In this document: positions 10,530-18,692 of the stretch, in pieces
Numbering within the stretch: position 1 is the stretch's first letter
Layout: the number at the start of each line of letters is the position of its first letter
Assembly (NCBI GenBank): GCA_963707135.1
Contig: CAVPOY010000006.1
Span: 31,450 to 95,449, forward strand
Direction: 5' to 3'
Length of the DNA stretch: 64,000 nt
DNA from: JBGSTR01 sp963707135
GTDB lineage: Bacteria; Pseudomonadota; Gammaproteobacteria; Chromatiales; Chromatiaceae
Notes under the pieces: model-generated
The model's input: the letters and a program-made list of their open reading frames with translations, nothing else
Database searches by the model: none
Told to the model about the DNA's origin: nothing
Translations under genes and position numbers: made by a program

Positions 10530-12731
10530 TCATTCGATCCACCCCAGCACATCGCGGGCGACGGACCAGCGCGGCGGCCGCGTCGCGCCAACCTCGCCGA
10601 GCATCCAGTAACGGTAAAGCGCACCGACGGTCCCGCCGCCCCGGGCATTGAGCAGCCAGGCATTCAAGAAGGTCAGCAACTCACTATCGCCGAGCCGAAC
10701 CGCGTAGCCAAACGGGGCCAGCAGGATGGGTGACGGCGTCACCAGATTGAAGCGCGGGTGGCGGATGGTCCAGGCGGCCCCCTCCTCGGCCTGCATCAGG
10801 ACCGCGTCGAAGCCGAGCGGATCGGCGCCCAGCAGGGCGTCGATCGAATCGGTGTCCTCGAAGATCAGCGGCAAGGCATCCGGGAGCGTCTGCTGCAGGA
10901 AGCTGCCCGTCGCGCGGTTTTTCGAGGTCGCGATTCGGATCGGGCCCAAGGCGCGGATGCCCTCCCAGCTCCTGAACTGCCGGCGGCGATGATCCTCCAC
11001 GACCAGCCCCACCGCGCTCTCGAGCACCGGCACCGTCATCGCGAAACGCAGCGTCATCTCCGGCGCGATCGGCATCAGGGACATAAAGACGTCGCAGTAG
11101 CCCGCGTTGACCCGCTCCTCGGCGTCGGGGATCGAGCTCACCGGCACGAATTCGACGCGCGCATCCAACTGCCGCGCGAAGCGATGGGTCATTTCGACGT
11201 CGAAACCGACCAGATCGCCGTCGGCATTGAAGAACGAGGACGGGTAATCGCTGCGGCGGTAACAGGCGCGCAGCACCCCGTCCTGCCGGATGCGCGCCAG
11301 ACTCGATTGCGACTGCGGCATCGGGGACACCTCGGCGATGTCCCGGTAGACGCTGTGAGGCTGAGGCGCCTCGAGCAGCGGCAGACCGGTGAGCAGCTGG
11401 TCCTTGGTGAAGGGCGCGACGTAGACATACGTGTAGAAGGCCCGGATGCCGAGCAGCACCGTGATGACGAACACCAGCGACATAAGGGCAAACCGCAGCA
11501 GGCGCAGAGGATTGAACCTAAGCCCGCCCTGCATCGCGTAGGCCCCGATCAGCGCGATGGCGATGATGTGCATCCCGGCGAGCAGGGTGCCGAACCGGGC
11601 CGCGATCACGTCCACGGTGATGAACATCTGAAACAGGTCCGCGGGGAGCTGGAACATGTCGAACAGGAAGGGCAGCGTCAGGATGGTGCCGCCAAACAGC
11701 CCCGCGAGTCCGGCGCCGGCCAGGGTCGGGTAATAGGCCGGGGAGATGCTGGAGCCGACGAACCAGCCCCCGAACAGCACGAACATCAAGGACATGATCA
11801 GCCCAAGGTTCGGAAACGGAAAGGCGGCGGGGATCAGGATGTCGATCGCGGACTCCTCCTGCTCGATCGCCCCGTCTTCCTGTCCGTCCGTTTCCGTTAC
11901 CAGACGCTTGGCGTCGGCGGCCAGGACCGGCAGCACGATCAGCAGATTGGCGGTCGCGAAAGCGGTGATAAGCGGCCCGCGGAACGCCCGCAGCACGCTG
12001 CCGTAGCCGAGTGGGGTCAGGCTCGCGATCAGCGCCGGGATGACCCACAGGCTCAAGATCAGCGCGAGCGCCACATAGACGGCGATATAGACCTGCAGGC
12101 GGGCCAGCTCGGCGATATCGATGGTGCCGGCGGCGCTCGCCGTGATCGCGAATACGCCGTAGGGGGCGAGCCGGCCGATAAAGCCGGTGATAGTCATCAG
12201 GGTTTCGCCAATGGAGGTCAACAGATCCACGACGCGCCGCTTGCTCTCGACCCGGATCAGCGCCACCCCGAACAGGATGCTGAACACGACGATGGCGGGC
12301 ACCACGGCGTTCGACAGGGAGGCGAAGATATTCGAGGGGATGTAGAGCGCGAGGAAATCGACCGGCGGCCGTTCTTCGATCTGGCTGGTGCTGAAGAACG
12401 AGGCCGACGGCCAATCCGGAAAGGCCAGTGGACTCGCCAGCACCACCGCGAGACCTATGCCCCACAGGACGAGAAGCACGGCCCCGGCCTTGAGCCCCAG
12501 CGCCTTCGCCTCGTCCAGGGTCAGACGGCCGAGCGACGTAATCAGGGCGACGACCACATAGGGGATTACGGTGATCTGCAGCAGGGCGATGAAGACATCG
12601 CCGCCGATCTTCAGGAAGGCGACCTTCTCGCCGAAGAAGACACCGAAAAGGAGCCCCATTCCGAGACCGATGAAGACCTGGGCGGCGATTCCGGCGCGGC
12701 GCGCCGGCGGGCGTTTCGAAGGTTCGGTCAT
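10530..12731 (-). CDS. Dicarboxylate/amino acid:cation symporter fused to a periplasmic solute-binding domain
   Basis: Two-domain protein of about 733 residues. Roughly residues 15-430 are a DAACS (SDF family) Na+/H+ dicarboxylate or amino acid symporter, with a string of membrane helices and re-entrant-loop features such as SNAVVPAIVVFSILFGVAL. After a linker near residue 450, the last 270 residues are a bacterial extracellular binding domain family 3 type: LARIRQDGVLRACYRRSDYP, FFNADGDLVGFDVEMTHRFA and YCDVFMSLMPIAPEMTLRFA match the amino-acid-binding fold. It may hand substrate directly to the carrier. ATG 12731 (MTEPSKRPP) has an AAAGGACG Shine-Dalgarno; the upstream extension is discarded. 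It stands alone, divergent from the rhodanese lipoprotein gene. Confidence 0.88.
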   Translation of the reverse strand: MTEPSKRPPARRAGIAAQVFIGLGMGLLFGVFFGEKVAFLKIGGDVFIALLQITVIPYVVVALITSLGRLTLDEAKALGLKAGAVLLVLWGIGLAVVLASPLAFPDWPSASFFSTSQIEERPPVDFLALYIPSNIFASLSNAVVPAIVVFSILFGVALIRVESKRRVVDLLTSIGETLMTITGFIGRLAPYGVFAITASAAGTIDIAELARLQVYIAVYVALALILSLWVIPALIASLTPLGYGSVLRAFRGPLITAFATANLLIVLPVLAADAKRLVTETDGQEDGAIEQEESAIDILIPAAFPFPNLGLIMSLMFVLFGGWFVGSSISPAYYPTLAGAGLAGLFGGTILTLPFLFDMFQLPADLFQMFITVDVIAARFGTLLAGMHIIAIALIGAYAMQGGLRFNPLRLLRFALMSLVFVITVLLGIRAFYTYVYVAPFTKDQLLTGLPLLEAPQPHSVYRDIAEVSPMPQSQSSLARIRQDGVLRACYRRSDYPSSFFNADGDLVGFDVEMTHRFARQLDARVEFVPVSSIPDAEERVNAGYCDVFMSLMPIAPEMTLRFAMTVPVLESAVGLVVEDHRRRQFRSWEGIRALGPIRIATSKNRATGSFLQQTLPDALPLIFEDTDSIDALLGADPLGFDAVLMQAEEGAAWTIRHPRFNLVTPSPILLAPFGYAVRLGDSELLTFLNAWLLNARGGGTVGALYRYWMLGEVGATRPPRWSVARDVLGWIE

Positions 12732-13040
12732 GGGCGTCCTTTCGCCTGGGAACGGCCGGGAACAACACCGCCCGCGGCGCGCTCGGCGCACCGAGATAGC
12801 GGTCGACCCCGGGGATCCATTTAGGCTACGGTCCTCCGCGGACTACCGCAACCCGCGGCGTCCGCGCAATTCCGCCGCGGGCGCGGCTCGACGGTGTCGC
12901 GACCCATCGTGACAAAGACGTTGCGGGCGAGAATGCGGGCGCGGCGGCACGGCGGCTTGGAATCGGGCCTGAGCGACCTGACTCTGACGCCCAGCTGAAT
13001 TCGCCGGCCGCAGCCCGGCCCCAACCCTGGAGATTCGACC
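12732..13040. other. Divergent intergenic region, no feature identified
   Basis: About 309 bases separate the symporter and the rhodanese gene, which diverge from here. Promoters for both are expected. I see no RNA gene, clear hairpin with T-run or plausible small gene. Confidence 0.4.
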
Positions 13041-13490
13041 GTGCCTCGTCGACCGCTCTACGCGCATCGAGCCCTGATCCTGTTCACCGCCCTTGTCCTC
13101 AGCGGCTGCCTGGCCGCCGACGGGCCCATGCTCAGCGCCCCCGAGGCCTACGATCAGGCCAAGAACGGCTCCGTGACCCTGATCGATATTCGCACGCCGC
13201 CCGAGTGGCGTCAGACCGGTGTAGCCGAGGGCGCACTGCGCATCGACATGCGCGACCCAAAGGACCCGGACGGCTTCGCAACTCGCATACTCGCCGCCGT
13301 CGACGGCGACAGGAACGCCCCCATCGCGCTGATCTGCCGCACCGGGAACCGCACCACGCACATGCAAAAGGCACTGATCGATCGCGGCTTCACCCGGGTC
13401 TTCAACGTCAAGGAAGGCATGGCCGGCAGCGGCGCCGGCCCCGGCTGGGTCAAGCGCGGATTGCCGGTAGAAGCCTGCCGTCAGTGCTGA
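13041..13490 (+). CDS. Rhodanese-domain lipoprotein
   Basis: Periplasmic rhodanese-like protein of 149 residues, probably a sulfur carrier or sulfurtransferase. It starts at GTG 13041 after TGGAGATT. The N-terminus is a lipoprotein signal with lipobox LSGC (Cys23), so the mature protein should be lipid-anchored. The single rhodanese domain has DIRTPPEWRQTG near residues 49-60 and an active-site loop with catalytic Cys99 in CRTGNRT. The loop RTGNRT and the fused C-terminal VKEGMAGSGAGPGWVKRGLPV are typical of small periplasmic rhodaneses. It appears monocistronic; GltS follows on the opposite strand. Confidence 0.88.
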   Translation: MPRRPLYAHRALILFTALVLSGCLAADGPMLSAPEAYDQAKNGSVTLIDIRTPPEWRQTGVAEGALRIDMRDPKDPDGFATRILAAVDGDRNAPIALICRTGNRTTHMQKALIDRGFTRVFNVKEGMAGSGAGPGWVKRGLPVEACRQC

Positions 13491-13539
13491 GACGCGTCCA
13501 TTCCAACCTTGCTTGAGTCGCCCGGATGCCGGCCTGAAA

Positions 13540-13566
13540 CCTGGATTCCGCTTCGTTCCATCCAGG
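13540..13566. repeat. REP-like palindromic intergenic repeat
   Basis: CCTGGAT (13540-13546) and ATCCAGG (13560-13566) enclose TCCGCTTCGTTCC. The same kind of short palindrome, a CTGGATTCCGC...CATCCAG unit, is familiar to me as a dispersed intergenic repeat of many proteobacterial genomes. It lies between two convergent genes. A second, genome-wide copy cannot be shown from this window. Confidence 0.55.
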
Positions 13567-13716
13567 CTGCATGGGTTCTCCCGCGCTTCCCAGCGGGTCC
13601 TGGAAGCTGGTTCAACTCTTGACGCAGCAGCTCAAGCGACTCCTGAGACCGGTGGGTCCAGCATTGCCGCACCCAAGTACTGAATTCATTAGTAATCTGG
13701 ACGGATACATTAGGAA

Positions 13717-14949
13717 TCAGAAGTTCTGGAGGAAGAACGGGATCATCAGGGCATTGACCAGATCGATGAAGAACGCCGAGACCAGGGGCACGATGATGAA
13801 GGCCTGGTGGGAGGGTCCGAAGCGCTGGCTAACGGCCGCCATGTTGGCCATCGCCGTCGGCGTGGAGCCCAGCGTCACGCCCCCGAATCCGGCCGCCACC
13901 ACGGCCGCGTCATAGTTGCGCCCCATCAGTGGAAACAGGACAAAGAGGGTGACCAGCACCGCCAGCGCGAACTGGGCCGCCAGGATGGTCAGGATCGGGG
14001 CGGCGAGATCCACCAGTGTCCAGAGCTGCATGCTCATAAGGGACATGGCGAGGAAGGCACCGAGCGAGATGTCGGCGATGAGGGCAATCGCCGGGCTGCG
14101 GGTCGGCCAGTGCGTGCCGCTGATGCGCGGCAGGCCCTTGGGCACCAGGTTGGTGATCAGGATGCCCGCGAACAGGCAGGTGACGAACAGCGGCAGCTTG
14201 AGGCCCAGTTCGGCGATCGCCGTGTTCAGCAGGTCCCCGGCAATGATGCAGAGGTGGATGGCGAGCACCGCATCGAGAAAATCCAGATGACCGATGCCCG
14301 CCTTCTTCTGCTCTTCCGACAGCCCGATGTCCTGGACCTCCGCCGCCTCGGCCGAGGGCGTAGTCAATCGATGACGGTCGATCAGTAACTTGGCGATGGG
14401 CCCGCCCATGATGCTCGCCAGGATCAGCCCAAAGGTCGCACTGGCGATGCCGATCTCCATGGCGTTCGTGATCCCGTAGGACTCGGCGATGGAAGGCGCC
14501 CAAGCGATGGTCGTGCCGTGGCCGCCGATCAGCGAGACGGTGCCGCCAATCACGCCGACGGCCGCGGGCAGGTCGAAGAGACTGGCCACCCCGATCCCGG
14601 TGAGGTTCTGGGCGACCATGAAACCGATGGTGATACTCAGCAGTATCAGCAGCGGCCGGCCGCCGGCGAGCAAGTCCCGTGCGCTGGCGTTGATGCCGAT
14701 GGTGGTAAAGAAGTAGACCAGCAGGACGTCGCGCGCGCGTAGCTCGAACTCCACCTCGATCCCGGAGGCCGCGTAGAGGATCGCGAACAGGACCGAGAAC
14801 AACAGCCCGCCGGTGACGGGCTCGGGAATGCTCAGCTCGCGCAGAATGCCGATCTTCTCGTTGAGCCGCTTGCCGACAAAAAGCACGACGATACCAATGG
14901 TGACGGCGAGAAAGGACTCGATGCGGAGGATACCGTCCAGCAGTTCCAT
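13717..14949 (-). CDS. gltS: Sodium/glutamate symporter GltS
   Basis: Na+-coupled glutamate importer of the ESS family, 410 residues, close to the roughly 400 of the Escherichia coli protein. About ten hydrophobic helices are visible. Family stretches include LSIPEPVTGGLLFSVLFA near residue 40, GGTVSLIGGHGTTIAWAP in the pore region of the N-terminal half (about residues 133-150), and the symmetry-related VVAAGFGGVTLGSTPTAMA in the C-terminal half. ATG 14949 follows a GGGAG ribosome-binding site. It is monocistronic, convergent with the rhodanese gene and divergent from the Anbu gene. A glutaminase 1.1 kb away could supply its substrate, but they are not co-transcribed. Confidence 0.92.
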   Translation of the reverse strand: MELLDGILRIESFLAVTIGIVVLFVGKRLNEKIGILRELSIPEPVTGGLLFSVLFAILYAASGIEVEFELRARDVLLVYFFTTIGINASARDLLAGGRPLLILLSITIGFMVAQNLTGIGVASLFDLPAAVGVIGGTVSLIGGHGTTIAWAPSIAESYGITNAMEIGIASATFGLILASIMGGPIAKLLIDRHRLTTPSAEAAEVQDIGLSEEQKKAGIGHLDFLDAVLAIHLCIIAGDLLNTAIAELGLKLPLFVTCLFAGILITNLVPKGLPRISGTHWPTRSPAIALIADISLGAFLAMSLMSMQLWTLVDLAAPILTILAAQFALAVLVTLFVLFPLMGRNYDAAVVAAGFGGVTLGSTPTAMANMAAVSQRFGPSHQAFIIVPLVSAFFIDLVNALMIPFFLQNF

Positions 14950-15240
14950 GGGGACTCCCGTTGCTTCTTGCGCCGCGGCCGGGCCGCCTGCGACGACAGG
15001 CCGCCGGGCCTACGCCCGGACCGTCAAGCTCAAGGCCGGACCCTTCCGGCTCGGCACGCGGGAGCGCGGCGCTTCGATTGAAAGCCAGATAGGGTAGCTT
15101 TTTTTCGAGGGGGCCGCGAGGCTGGGTCGTCGGTGCGCACGGTGTCCCGGCGGGCGCTATACTCGGGTCCGCCGACGCCACGGTGTCCGGTTGAATAGCA
15201 CGATGACCGCGGATCGCCACCTTGCCGAAGGGCTTTGGAC

Positions 15241-16033
15241 ATGACCTATTGCGTCGGACTCTTGCTCAATCAGGGCCTGGTCCTCGCCTCCGATACCCGC
15301 ACCAACGCGGGGGTCGACAACGTCTCCTGCTACAGCAAGATGCATATCTTTCAGCCGGCGCCGGACCGCATCTTCGTGCTGCTCGCCGCGGGCAACCTGG
15401 CGACCACCCGCGAGCTGGTGGACCGCATCGGCCGCGATCTGGACCAGACCGCCAATCCCCGTTCCAGTCCCTACCAGCAGGCACCGGGCCCCACCCTGCT
15501 CGGGGTCAACTACCTGTTCGAGGCGGCCACCTACATCGGGCAGCTCAGCCTGGCAATCCAGAATGAGCACGGCCCCGCTCTGCGCCAGGCCGGCGCGAGC
15601 GCCGAGGCGGTCTTCATACTGGGTGGCCAGATCGCTGGCGAGGCGCCTGGCCTCTTCTTGATCTACGCGGAGGGGAACGCCATCGACGCCACCGCGGAGA
15701 CCCCTTATCTGCAGATCGGCGAGAGCAAATTCGGCAAGCCGGAGCTGGACCGTTTCGCCCACCCCGGTCTGTCCCTGGAGGATGGGGCACGACTGTGCCT
15801 GGTCTCGCTCGAAAGCACTGCGCGCGCGAATCTCAGCGTTGCACCGCCGTACGAGATCGCCCTGTGCCCGCGCGACACAATTCGGCCTGTCCCGCCGACT
15901 CAGGCTCGATTCGGATTCTCCCGACCTGGTGGCGGTGTCGCACAGCTGGGAACAGAGCCAGAGCCACGCCTTCGCCGCCCTGCCCCGTTTCGACTGGGAG
16001 CTGGACGCCCCCGACGGCCGGCCGTCGCTGTGA
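15241..16033 (+). CDS. Anbu (proteasome-like beta-type hydrolase), frameshifted at 15886
   Basis: Ancestral beta-subunit (Anbu), an Ntn-hydrolase related to HslV and the proteasome. The start MTYCVGLLLNQGLVLASDTR places the catalytic Thr directly after Met, as in the family, and SDTRTNAGVDN follows. ATG 15241 has an AAGG upstream; a TTG two codons earlier is possible. The frame breaks after RDTIR: one surplus C near 15886 diverts it, while the expected ending LSRRLRLDSDSPDL and ALPRFDWELDAP runs in the next frame to a stop at 16033. The region is 3n+1 bases long and the repaired protein has about 263 residues. The usual Anbu partners (transglutaminase, alpha-E, ATP-grasp proteins) are not in the window; a glutaminase follows after 22 bases. 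Confidence 0.85.
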
Positions 16034-16055
16034 ACAAACCCCAATTGCAGGGCCG

Positions 16056-17054
16056 GTGACCACGCCGAACCGCCTTCCCTGCGTCTCCACCGGCCAGCTC
16101 CCTGACTCGGAGCTCGTGCAGTCCCTGCTGAGCGAGGCCCACGCGCGCTTCCGATCCTGCACCGAGGGCCGCAACGCCGACTATATCCCGGCTCTGGCCG
16201 AGGTCCCGAGCGATCTGTTTGGGATCTCGCTCGTCGGGGTCTCCGGCGCGGCCTACGGGGTCGGCGAAACCGAGTCTTGCTTCACCATCCAGAGCATCTC
16301 CAAGCCGTTCGTGTTCGGCCTGATCTGCCAGGCTATCGGTGAGGACGAGGCGCGGCGGCGACTCGGTGTCAATAGCACCGGCCTGCCGTTCAACTCCGTG
16401 ATCGCCGTCGAGCGGCAGGGCGACGGACTGACCAACCCCATGGTGAACGCCGGGGCCATCGCCGCCACCAGTCTGGCGCCGGGCGAGACCGCCGAGGCCA
16501 AGTGGCGGTTCATCCGCGACGGACTCTCGCGATTCGCCGGTCGTGCCCTCGCCATGGATGAAGCCGTCTACCGCTCCGAGGCCGCGGCCAACCAGCGCAA
16601 TGCCGGCATCGCAAGTCTGCTGAAGAGCTACGACCGCATCTACTTCGACCCCATCGAGGCAACGGATGTCTATACGCGCCAGTGCGCGCTGATCGGTCAC
16701 GGCACTCGACTTGGCCGTGATGGCGGCGACCCTGGCCAACGGTGGGGTGAACCCGGTGACCGCGGAGCCGGTCATCGATGCGAGTCCACTGCGAGCACGT
16801 GCTGGCCGTCATGGTCACCGCCGGACTCTACGAGACCTCCGGGGACTGGCTTTACGACATCGGGCTGCCCGGGAAAGAGCGGCGTCAGCGGCGGCATGAT
16901 CTCGGTGGCACCTGGCAAAGGCGGCTTGGCGACCTTCGCCCCGCCGCTGGACGAGGCCGGCAACAGCGTAAAGGGCCGGCTGACCGCCCGTTTCCTGTCG
17001 GAGCGGCTAGGACTGAACCTGTTCGCCTCCGCGCCTTCCAGTCGGCAAGCCTGA
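16056..17054 (+). pseudogene. glsA: Glutaminase A, interrupted by three surplus bases
   Basis: Serine-dependent beta-lactamase-fold glutaminase (glutamine to glutamate and ammonia). GTG 16056 is the likely start. Residues up to about 215 are in one frame, with the catalytic FTIQSISKPFVF (SxxK motif), GLPFNSVIA and NPMVNAGAIAA. The rest needs three frame changes: an extra G near 16695 leads to LDLAVMAATLANGGVNP, an extra C near 16786 to CEHVLAVMVTAGLYETSGDW, and an extra A in the AAA at 16874-16876 back to the first frame with SGVSGGMISVAPGKGGLATF. After repair the protein is about 331 residues, normal for the family. Every conserved segment survives, so sequence error is likelier than decay. 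It probably shares a transcript with Anbu. Confidence 0.82.
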
Positions 17055-17158
17055 GCCGCCAAGCACCCACGACAAAGAGCCGAGCACCTTCGAGCGCCGG
17101 AACGCCGACGCCGATTCGTCCCGGAGCGCCGCACGAGGCGTCAGGGCATCGAGGCTGT

Positions 17159-17938
17159 TCAGGATATTTTTGGCGGGCGCGGGCGAGGCCGCGGACGTCG
17201 ACGTAGGAGCATATTAAGTACGATCAAGGCCCCGACCGCGGCGGCCAGATGCTTGAGGGTGTGGCCGCTCGCCAGCTGGCCGAGCGCGAACAGGTTTCTG
17301 TCGAACGACTCCAGGATTTTTGCAATCAGGTAGGCGGCAAAAACCCAGTAGAGATCGGTGCCGCGCGTGTAGCGCGACGGATAGAGCGCCGTGAGCGCCA
17401 AAAGTATCAGAACCGCGTAGGCCTGAAGCACGCCATAGGGCAGCACGTTCCCCACCCCCGCACGCTCCGTCGCGATCCAATAGACGACCGTTCCCGCACC
17501 GACCAGGAGCATCGGCAGCAGCAGCAACAAACCCATCCGGATGCTGACGCGATCGACGATCTGGGCCGCAATCAGCGACATGAACGCGATCGTCATCGGC
17601 AGGCGGTCCCAAAACAGGCGTTCATTGTCGGGCGCGAGGTGATAGTAGGCCGAACCCGCGGCAGTCAACCCGACCCCGATGAAAAACAGCGCATAAGGCA
17701 CGCGCTCGAGACCGTGCTCGAACCCGGTGCGCGGATTGAGCGCGATGATCAACCCGCCGGCGCCGGCGAGCAGGAAGCCAAGGTTCGAGACGACATCGAG
17801 GAAGTTTGCGATACCCAGCATGCCCCGATGGTCGGCGAACCGGTGGTACGCGGCCGACTGCGGCATGGCGGGCAGCAGGATCACCGCGGCGGCGGCGATC
17901 ACGGTCAGAGCGACGATATACCAACTGCGATTCGCCAC
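17159..17938 (-). CDS. Ceramidase-like seven-helix membrane hydrolase (CREST superfamily)
   Basis: Integral membrane protein of about 259 residues resembling alkaline ceramidases. Around seven helices are visible. The metal-site and active-site signature of the superfamily is present: FLDVVSNLGFL (Asp, Ser), GSAYYHLAPDN (Ser, His and Asp) and a C-terminal SGHTLKHLAAA (two His). Bacterial members are often annotated ceramidase; the lipid amide substrate is not known. I prefer GTG 17938 (MANRSWYIVAL), which has GGAAGG upstream and puts the first helix near the N-terminus; ATG 17998 would add 20 residues. The C-terminus is an Arg-Pro repeat (RRRPRPRPRPP). It converges on the glutaminase gene. 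Confidence 0.75.
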   Translation of the reverse strand: MANRSWYIVALTVIAAAAVILLPAMPQSAAYHRFADHRGMLGIANFLDVVSNLGFLLAGAGGLIIALNPRTGFEHGLERVPYALFFIGVGLTAAGSAYYHLAPDNERLFWDRLPMTIAFMSLIAAQIVDRVSIRMGLLLLLPMLLVGAGTVVYWIATERAGVGNVLPYGVLQAYAVLILLALTALYPSRYTRGTDLYWVFAAYLIAKILESFDRNLFALGQLASGHTLKHLAAAVGALIVLNMLLRRRPRPRPRPPKIS

Positions 17939-18304
17939 GGTGCAAAGCCTTCCGGTGTGACTCGTCGGTCCCCCGCCAAGACGCTTGTGACGCCGCATCG
18001 GCCTTAATCAGGCAAGCGTGGGCGCGGGGCGGCACGGGGCCGGGTCTCTACCGAGGTGCTCCACCACGGCCGCTGAGGCATGATCGCCGAGCGCCCCACC
18101 ACCTTCAAGGGTCGATTTCGTGGATGGGAATGCACATCGCCTCGTTCCGAACTTGGCGGACCGCCAGCACCCTAATCGCGGCGTGTGTGCGCGTTACACA
18201 AGAGATGCCGGACAGAGCAACGGCCGCGATCCACCGACTCGCATTGGTCGACGCGCCACCGAATCGTGCAAGCTACGCCTTTCGCCAGAAGGGAGCACAT
18301 CGCT
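17939..18304. other. Intergenic region, no feature identified
   Basis: About 366 bases between the divergent ceramidase-like gene and the small gene at 18305. Several overlapping open frames exist on both strands, but none has a recognisable product or good ribosome-binding site. Promoters must lie here. Confidence 0.35.
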
Positions 18305-18592
18305 ATGAAAACGCTTATTTATAATGCCATTTTCGCTCCCGATTCCGATGTCGCTCGCGCCAATGTGTGCAAGGGGATCCGCTTCCAGCGCGGACACTAC
18401 GCGGCCACCGTCCGGGGCGTCGCCCCACCCGATGATACGGTCTGCAACAACCTCGGCGCCGGCGGGTGCCAGACCGAGCGGTTCGAGGTCAGCGGCCGCG
18501 ATCCAATTCTCGCCATCGATGGCATCGTCGATACTCAGGACGCGCACAGCCTAACCATCGAAAACGGCCCGGCGTGCGGGTCGGCCAGCTGA
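18305..18592 (+). CDS. Small hypothetical protein
   Basis: Unrecognised product of 95 residues starting MKTLIYNAIFAPDSDVARAN at ATG 18305, preceded by AGAAGGGAG. It is soluble, rather acidic, with four cysteines (VCKG, VCNNLGAGGCQ, PACG) and no convincing signal peptide in this frame. It precedes a broken secreted-protein gene by 100 bases and lies in a stretch where several genes are frameshifted, so the frame itself may be altered. Function unknown. Confidence 0.4.
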   Translation: MKTLIYNAIFAPDSDVARANVCKGIRFQRGHYAATVRGVAPPDDTVCNNLGAGGCQTERFEVSGRDPILAIDGIVDTQDAHSLTIENGPACGSAS

Positions 18593-18692
18593 TGCGCTCG
18601 GTCACGGACGAGTCTTTCTCGCTCTGGGTGCCGAGCCGCTGACGCCGCGGTCGGCCAATACCCCCCAATAACCACCTCTCGGAGGAGGAAGC

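Noticed and set aside
10758..12824. A long plus-strand open frame (about 690 codons) opposite the symporter gene
   Set aside because: Rich in Gln, Arg, Asp, Gly and His without any domain; a mirror of the codon structure of the real gene on the other strand.
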